Source: Streptomyces antibioticus (lineage in GTDB: Bacteria > Actinomycetota > Actinomycetes > Streptomycetales > Streptomycetaceae). From it: a stretch of 64,000 nucleotides of DNA. The position numbers and the translations under genes are program-made. Where the stretch lies: contig NZ_CM007717.1 in the NCBI RefSeq assembly GCF_002019855.1, positions 8,379,750 through 8,443,749 of the forward strand, given 5' to 3'. Below the pieces are notes generated by a model that ran no database searches, was not told where the DNA came from, and saw only the letters and a list, made by a program, of their open reading frames with translations. Of the stretch, positions 61,560 to 64,000 are shown in pieces; the first letter of the stretch is position 1; every line of letters begins with the position of its first letter.

Positions 61560-62405
61560 CTATCGGAAGACGGCGATGTGGCTCTGGGCCCAGTCGGCGA
61601 AGGTGCGGGGCGCGCGGCCGAGGAGCCGCTCGACGTCGGGGCTGATGCGCTGCTCGGCGGGGGTGGGCTCACCCAGGATGGTCAGCGTGGTCTCGACCAC
61701 GGGCTCGGGCATGAACCGCAGCATCTGCGCGCGGGCCTCGTCGCGGGTCTGCTCGATGAACCGGACGGGTTCGCCGAGGGCGTCGGCGATCGCCTCGGCC
61801 CGCTGGCGGGGCGTGCTGAGGGCGGGGCCGGTCAGCTCGTATGTCTGCCCGGCGTGGCCGTCCTCCCGCAGGGCTGCGGCTGCGCCCTCGGCGATGTCGT
61901 CCGGGTCGATGGTCGGCAGGCCGATGTCGGCGAACGGCGCGGCGGCGGTCCTCAGGGCGCGGACCGACTCGACCCAGGCGTACGCGTTGGAGTTGAAGCC
62001 TCCTGGGCGCAGGACCGTCCAGTCCATGCCTGATTGTCGGACGGCGTCCTCGATGGATCGTCCCAGGTCCCCGTGAGAAGCCGCATGCGGTCGGGTCGCG
62101 ACTCCTTGGGAGGACAGCAGGACGACCCGCCTGACACCGCCGGCCTTGGCGACGTCGAGGATGCCCCGTGGGCTCAGCAGGTGGGCACTGGAGCCGCCGC
62201 TCTGCAGGAACAGCGCGTCGGCTCCGTCGAAAACGGGCCGGAGGCTCTCAGGTTCGACCAGGTCCGCCTGCCTGTACCGGACGCCGTCCGGCACGTCCGC
62301 GTCCGAGATCCCCCGGGATGTCGCGGTCACCTGCGCATCGGCTGCCGCGAGGATCTGCACGAGCGATCGGCCGACGTTACCGGTCGCACCCGTCACTACG
62401 AACAT
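61560..62405 (-). CDS. NmrA/NAD(P)H-binding family protein (atypical SDR)
   Basis: A 281-residue Rossmann protein. It begins FVVTGATGNVGRSLVQILAAADAQVTA with TGATGNVG dinucleotide motif and continues VRYRQADLVEPESL, VVLLSSQGVATRP and WTVLRPGGFNSNA. It lacks the YxxxK of classical SDRs, as in NmrA/QOR2-type proteins that sense or reduce quinones. ACGGGAG precedes ATG 62405. It is divergent from an HxlR regulator, which likely controls it. Confidence 0.9.
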   Translation of the reverse strand: MFVVTGATGNVGRSLVQILAAADAQVTATSRGISDADVPDGVRYRQADLVEPESLRPVFDGADALFLQSGGSSAHLLSPRGILDVAKAGGVRRVVLLSSQGVATRPHAASHGDLGRSIEDAVRQSGMDWTVLRPGGFNSNAYAWVESVRALRTAAAPFADIGLPTIDPDDIAEGAAAALREDGHAGQTYELTGPALSTPRQRAEAIADALGEPVRFIEQTRDEARAQMLRFMPEPVVETTLTILGEPTPAEQRISPDVERLLGRAPRTFADWAQSHIAVFR

Positions 62406-62512
62406 GAGCAACTCCCGTGTCAATTCAGCATGGCTGTCGCCGCCCGAGCGGGCGGGGCCGCCGCCGAGAGCTGTTCTCCGGGCGACACGGGGACGCTAAC
62501 ATCGTCGATATA

Positions 62513-62524
62513 GTAGGTACCTAC
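62513..62524. promoter_or_regulatory. HxlR-type operator palindrome
   Basis: GTAGGTACCTAC is a perfect 12-bp palindrome, 29 bp before the hxlR start and 107 bp from the divergent NmrA gene. Confidence 0.55.
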
Positions 62525-62553
62525 AGGAAAGTGACTATCCCGAGGGGGTGTGT

Positions 62554-62946
62554 ATGGCCGGCGACGCCGACCGGGTGGCAGCCGCTACGACCGACCCGGA
62601 ACTCGCCTGTCCGACCAGTGCGGTCGTGGACATCGTGTTCAGCCGGTGGACCACGCCGATCCTGTGGACTCTCCACGTGCATGGCCGGCAACGGTTCGTC
62701 GAACTGGAACGACGGATCGGCACGATCACGCCGAAGGTACTGACCCAGCGGCTGCGCCAGTTGGAACGCGACGGCATGGTCGTGCGTACGTACCACCCGG
62801 AGGTCCCCCCTCGGGTCGAGTACGAGATCAGCGAGCTGGGCCGCAGCCTGGCCCCGCTCTTCGCGCACCTCGCCGAATGGGCTGCCGGCAACCTGGACAA
62901 GGTCGAGCAGTCCCGGCACGCCTACGACACCGCTCCACCCCGGTAG
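62554..62946 (+). CDS. HxlR family transcriptional regulator
   Basis: A 130-residue winged-helix regulator: IVFSRWTTPILWTLHVHGRQRF, TPKVLTQRLRQLERDGMVVR and RVEYEISELGRSLAPLFAHLAEW. The N-terminal LACPTS places a Cys at the position used for redox or electrophile sensing in HypR/QorR/YodB relatives. ATG 62554 follows GAGGGG; GTG 62548 is possible. It likely represses the divergent NmrA-type reductase. Confidence 0.9.
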   Translation: MAGDADRVAAATTDPELACPTSAVVDIVFSRWTTPILWTLHVHGRQRFVELERRIGTITPKVLTQRLRQLERDGMVVRTYHPEVPPRVEYEISELGRSLAPLFAHLAEWAAGNLDKVEQSRHAYDTAPPR

Positions 62947-63160
62947 CGCGTCAGCGACAGGACCCGATCCCTGTCCGAACCTCCGCTACCTGGTCCATCC
63001 CGCAAGCGAGTGGGGTGCGTCGCGACCTCCTGTACCTGCCTGCGCTGCAACCCGCGCATCGACCAGGGCTCCACAGGGCACCCTTGCGCGCGGGTTCGCC
63101 GTCAGACAGCCGGACGGTCTTGCCTCGACTGCCTCAGATCCAGTGCTTTGTTCCTCACAT
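62947..63160. other. Intergenic, no recognisable gene
   Basis: About 210 bp between convergent hxlR and methyltransferase genes. No clear hairpin or frame. Confidence 0.5.
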
Positions 63161-63967
63161 TCAGGCCGCGGCGCGGAAGACGTACGCCGACATCGGGGCG
63201 GTGACCGGTCCTGGTCCCAGACGGGCCGTCATCTCTTCGATGACGGTGGCCCGGACGGCTGATCCGTCGCTGAGCTCGTTAACGGCCGCGCGCACCGGCG
63301 TCCCGGTGAGGTACCCGGTGGCGAGGTCGGCGGTCGACTCGGCCCGGCCCTGAAGCGTCAGCGTCTGCTCGTACTCGACAGCGAACCCGGCGGCCGCCAG
63401 ATCGGCGGCCACGACAGCGGGGTCGGCATAGCCGTGCGGAACCGTCTGGAAGAACCGTGGCGGGTCGGCCGGAAAGGCCCGCTCCAGTCCGGCCTGCAGC
63501 GCGACTTCGAAGGCGTGCGTCCCGAGCGGGCCCCAGGTGTTGAATAGGAACCGGCCGCCCGGGGTCAGCACCCGACGGACCTCGGTGAACGCTTCGATAC
63601 GGTCGGGAAAGAACATCACACCGAACTGACAGACCACCAGGTCGAAGCCGCCGTCCGGGAACGGCAGCCGCTGCGCGTCGGCCTGGCGCCACACCGCGCC
63701 AGGAGCCCGGGAGGACGCGAAAGCGACCATGGCCTCGTTCAGGTCGGTGGCCGTCACCTCGGCCGAGGGCGCCGCTGTGAGCAGCTCCGCCGTCAACACG
63801 CCTGTGCCTGCAGCGAGTTCGAGGATCCGCCGAGGGTGGAGCGCCGCCGCCCGAGCGGTCAGGTCCTCGGCGAAGGGTCGGAAGACCACCGGCACGAGGT
63901 ACTGCTCATAGGCCGCCGGCATGGAATCGGACCATCGCCGGTCGGCATTGATTCCTGTCACCCTCAT
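63161..63967 (-). CDS. Class I SAM-dependent methyltransferase (UbiE-like)
   Basis: A 268-residue methyltransferase. Motif I is ILELAAGTGVLTAEL, then VTATDLNEAMVAFA, FPDGGFDLVVCQFGVMFFPD and RVLTPGGRFLFNTWG. The N-terminus (MPAAYEQYLVPVVF) resembles small-molecule methyltransferases such as those of secondary or lipid metabolism. Substrate unknown. It runs convergent to hxlR, and its start is 33 bp from the window end. Confidence 0.9.
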   Translation of the reverse strand: MRVTGINADRRWSDSMPAAYEQYLVPVVFRPFAEDLTARAAALHPRRILELAAGTGVLTAELLTAAPSAEVTATDLNEAMVAFASSRAPGAVWRQADAQRLPFPDGGFDLVVCQFGVMFFPDRIEAFTEVRRVLTPGGRFLFNTWGPLGTHAFEVALQAGLERAFPADPPRFFQTVPHGYADPAVVAADLAAAGFAVEYEQTLTLQGRAESTADLATGYLTGTPVRAAVNELSDGSAVRATVIEEMTARLGPGPVTAPMSAYVFRAAA

Positions 63968-64000
63968 GACGGTAGCGCCGCGCCGGGAAACCGGTTCCTT

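Noticed and set aside
1..64000. CRISPR array
   Set aside because: No regularly spaced repeats were seen; the only short tandem repeat is the 3 x 10 bp at 61221-61250.

Overview
The base composition (very GC-rich, strong G/C in third codon positions), GTG/TTG starts and gene families point to an actinomycete, most likely a Streptomyces chromosome and probably an accessory or arm region. The window mixes intact small operons with many decayed genes: at least twenty coding remnants carry frameshifts, premature stops or internal deletions, and many of them are pieces of transposases and recombinases.

Layout. 1-3.5 kb: acyl-CoA catabolism (OYE-type flavin oxidoreductase, acyl-CoA dehydrogenase, enoyl-CoA hydratase). 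4-6.4 kb: SulP anion transporter divergent from a MerR regulator with a palindromic operator. 6.5-7.3 kb: recombinase and thioesterase remnants. 7.3-9.5 kb: tautomerase-like gene plus zinc alcohol dehydrogenase, divergent from a TetR regulator with two matching operator sites. 9.8-14 kb: decay zone with SDR and aldehyde dehydrogenase remnants, an IS5-type element with 17-bp terminal repeats, and a Tn3 transposase remnant. 14.1-16.5 kb: graspetide (ATP-grasp RiPP) operon with precursor, ATP-grasp ligase and PIMT-like methyltransferase, divergent from a broken TPR-type regulator. 18.5-22 kb: recombinase/integrase block, mostly pseudogenes. 23-33 kb: DHFR-fold reductase, secreted beta-propeller protein, TetR/DHA2 exporter pair, a duplicated exporter tail, membrane proteins and a lipoprotein. 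33-38.6 kb: hydrolase, WYL and HxlR regulators, an F420-reductase-like protein, a two-gene Cys-rich operon, tRNA-Trp. 39.2-44.9 kb: operon around a 1227-residue TPR-CHAT protease. 44.9-49.6 kb: secreted S8 protease, then small hypothetical genes and remnants. 49.7-54.8 kb: arsenic island with flavoprotein, Cys-rich peptide, two ArsR regulators, aquaporin, two ArsC reductases and a ruined thioredoxin reductase. 55-61 kb: SigK/RskA sigma/anti-sigma pair with membrane molybdopterin oxidoreductase, fasciclin lipoprotein and a truncated FAD oxidoreductase; a ricin-type lectin with a frameshifted signal peptide sits in the middle. 61-64 kb: IS200/IS605 remnant, NmrA/HxlR divergent pair and a methyltransferase.

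The most interesting systems are the methyltransferase-containing graspetide operon, the TPR-CHAT operon with zinc-ribbon and membrane partners, the pump-less arsenic island, and a shared bipartite promoter (CCAATCC-N16-CGGATT) upstream of both sigK and the molybdopterin oxidoreductase, which suggests one SigK regulon. All functions are predictions from sequence; no database search was run.
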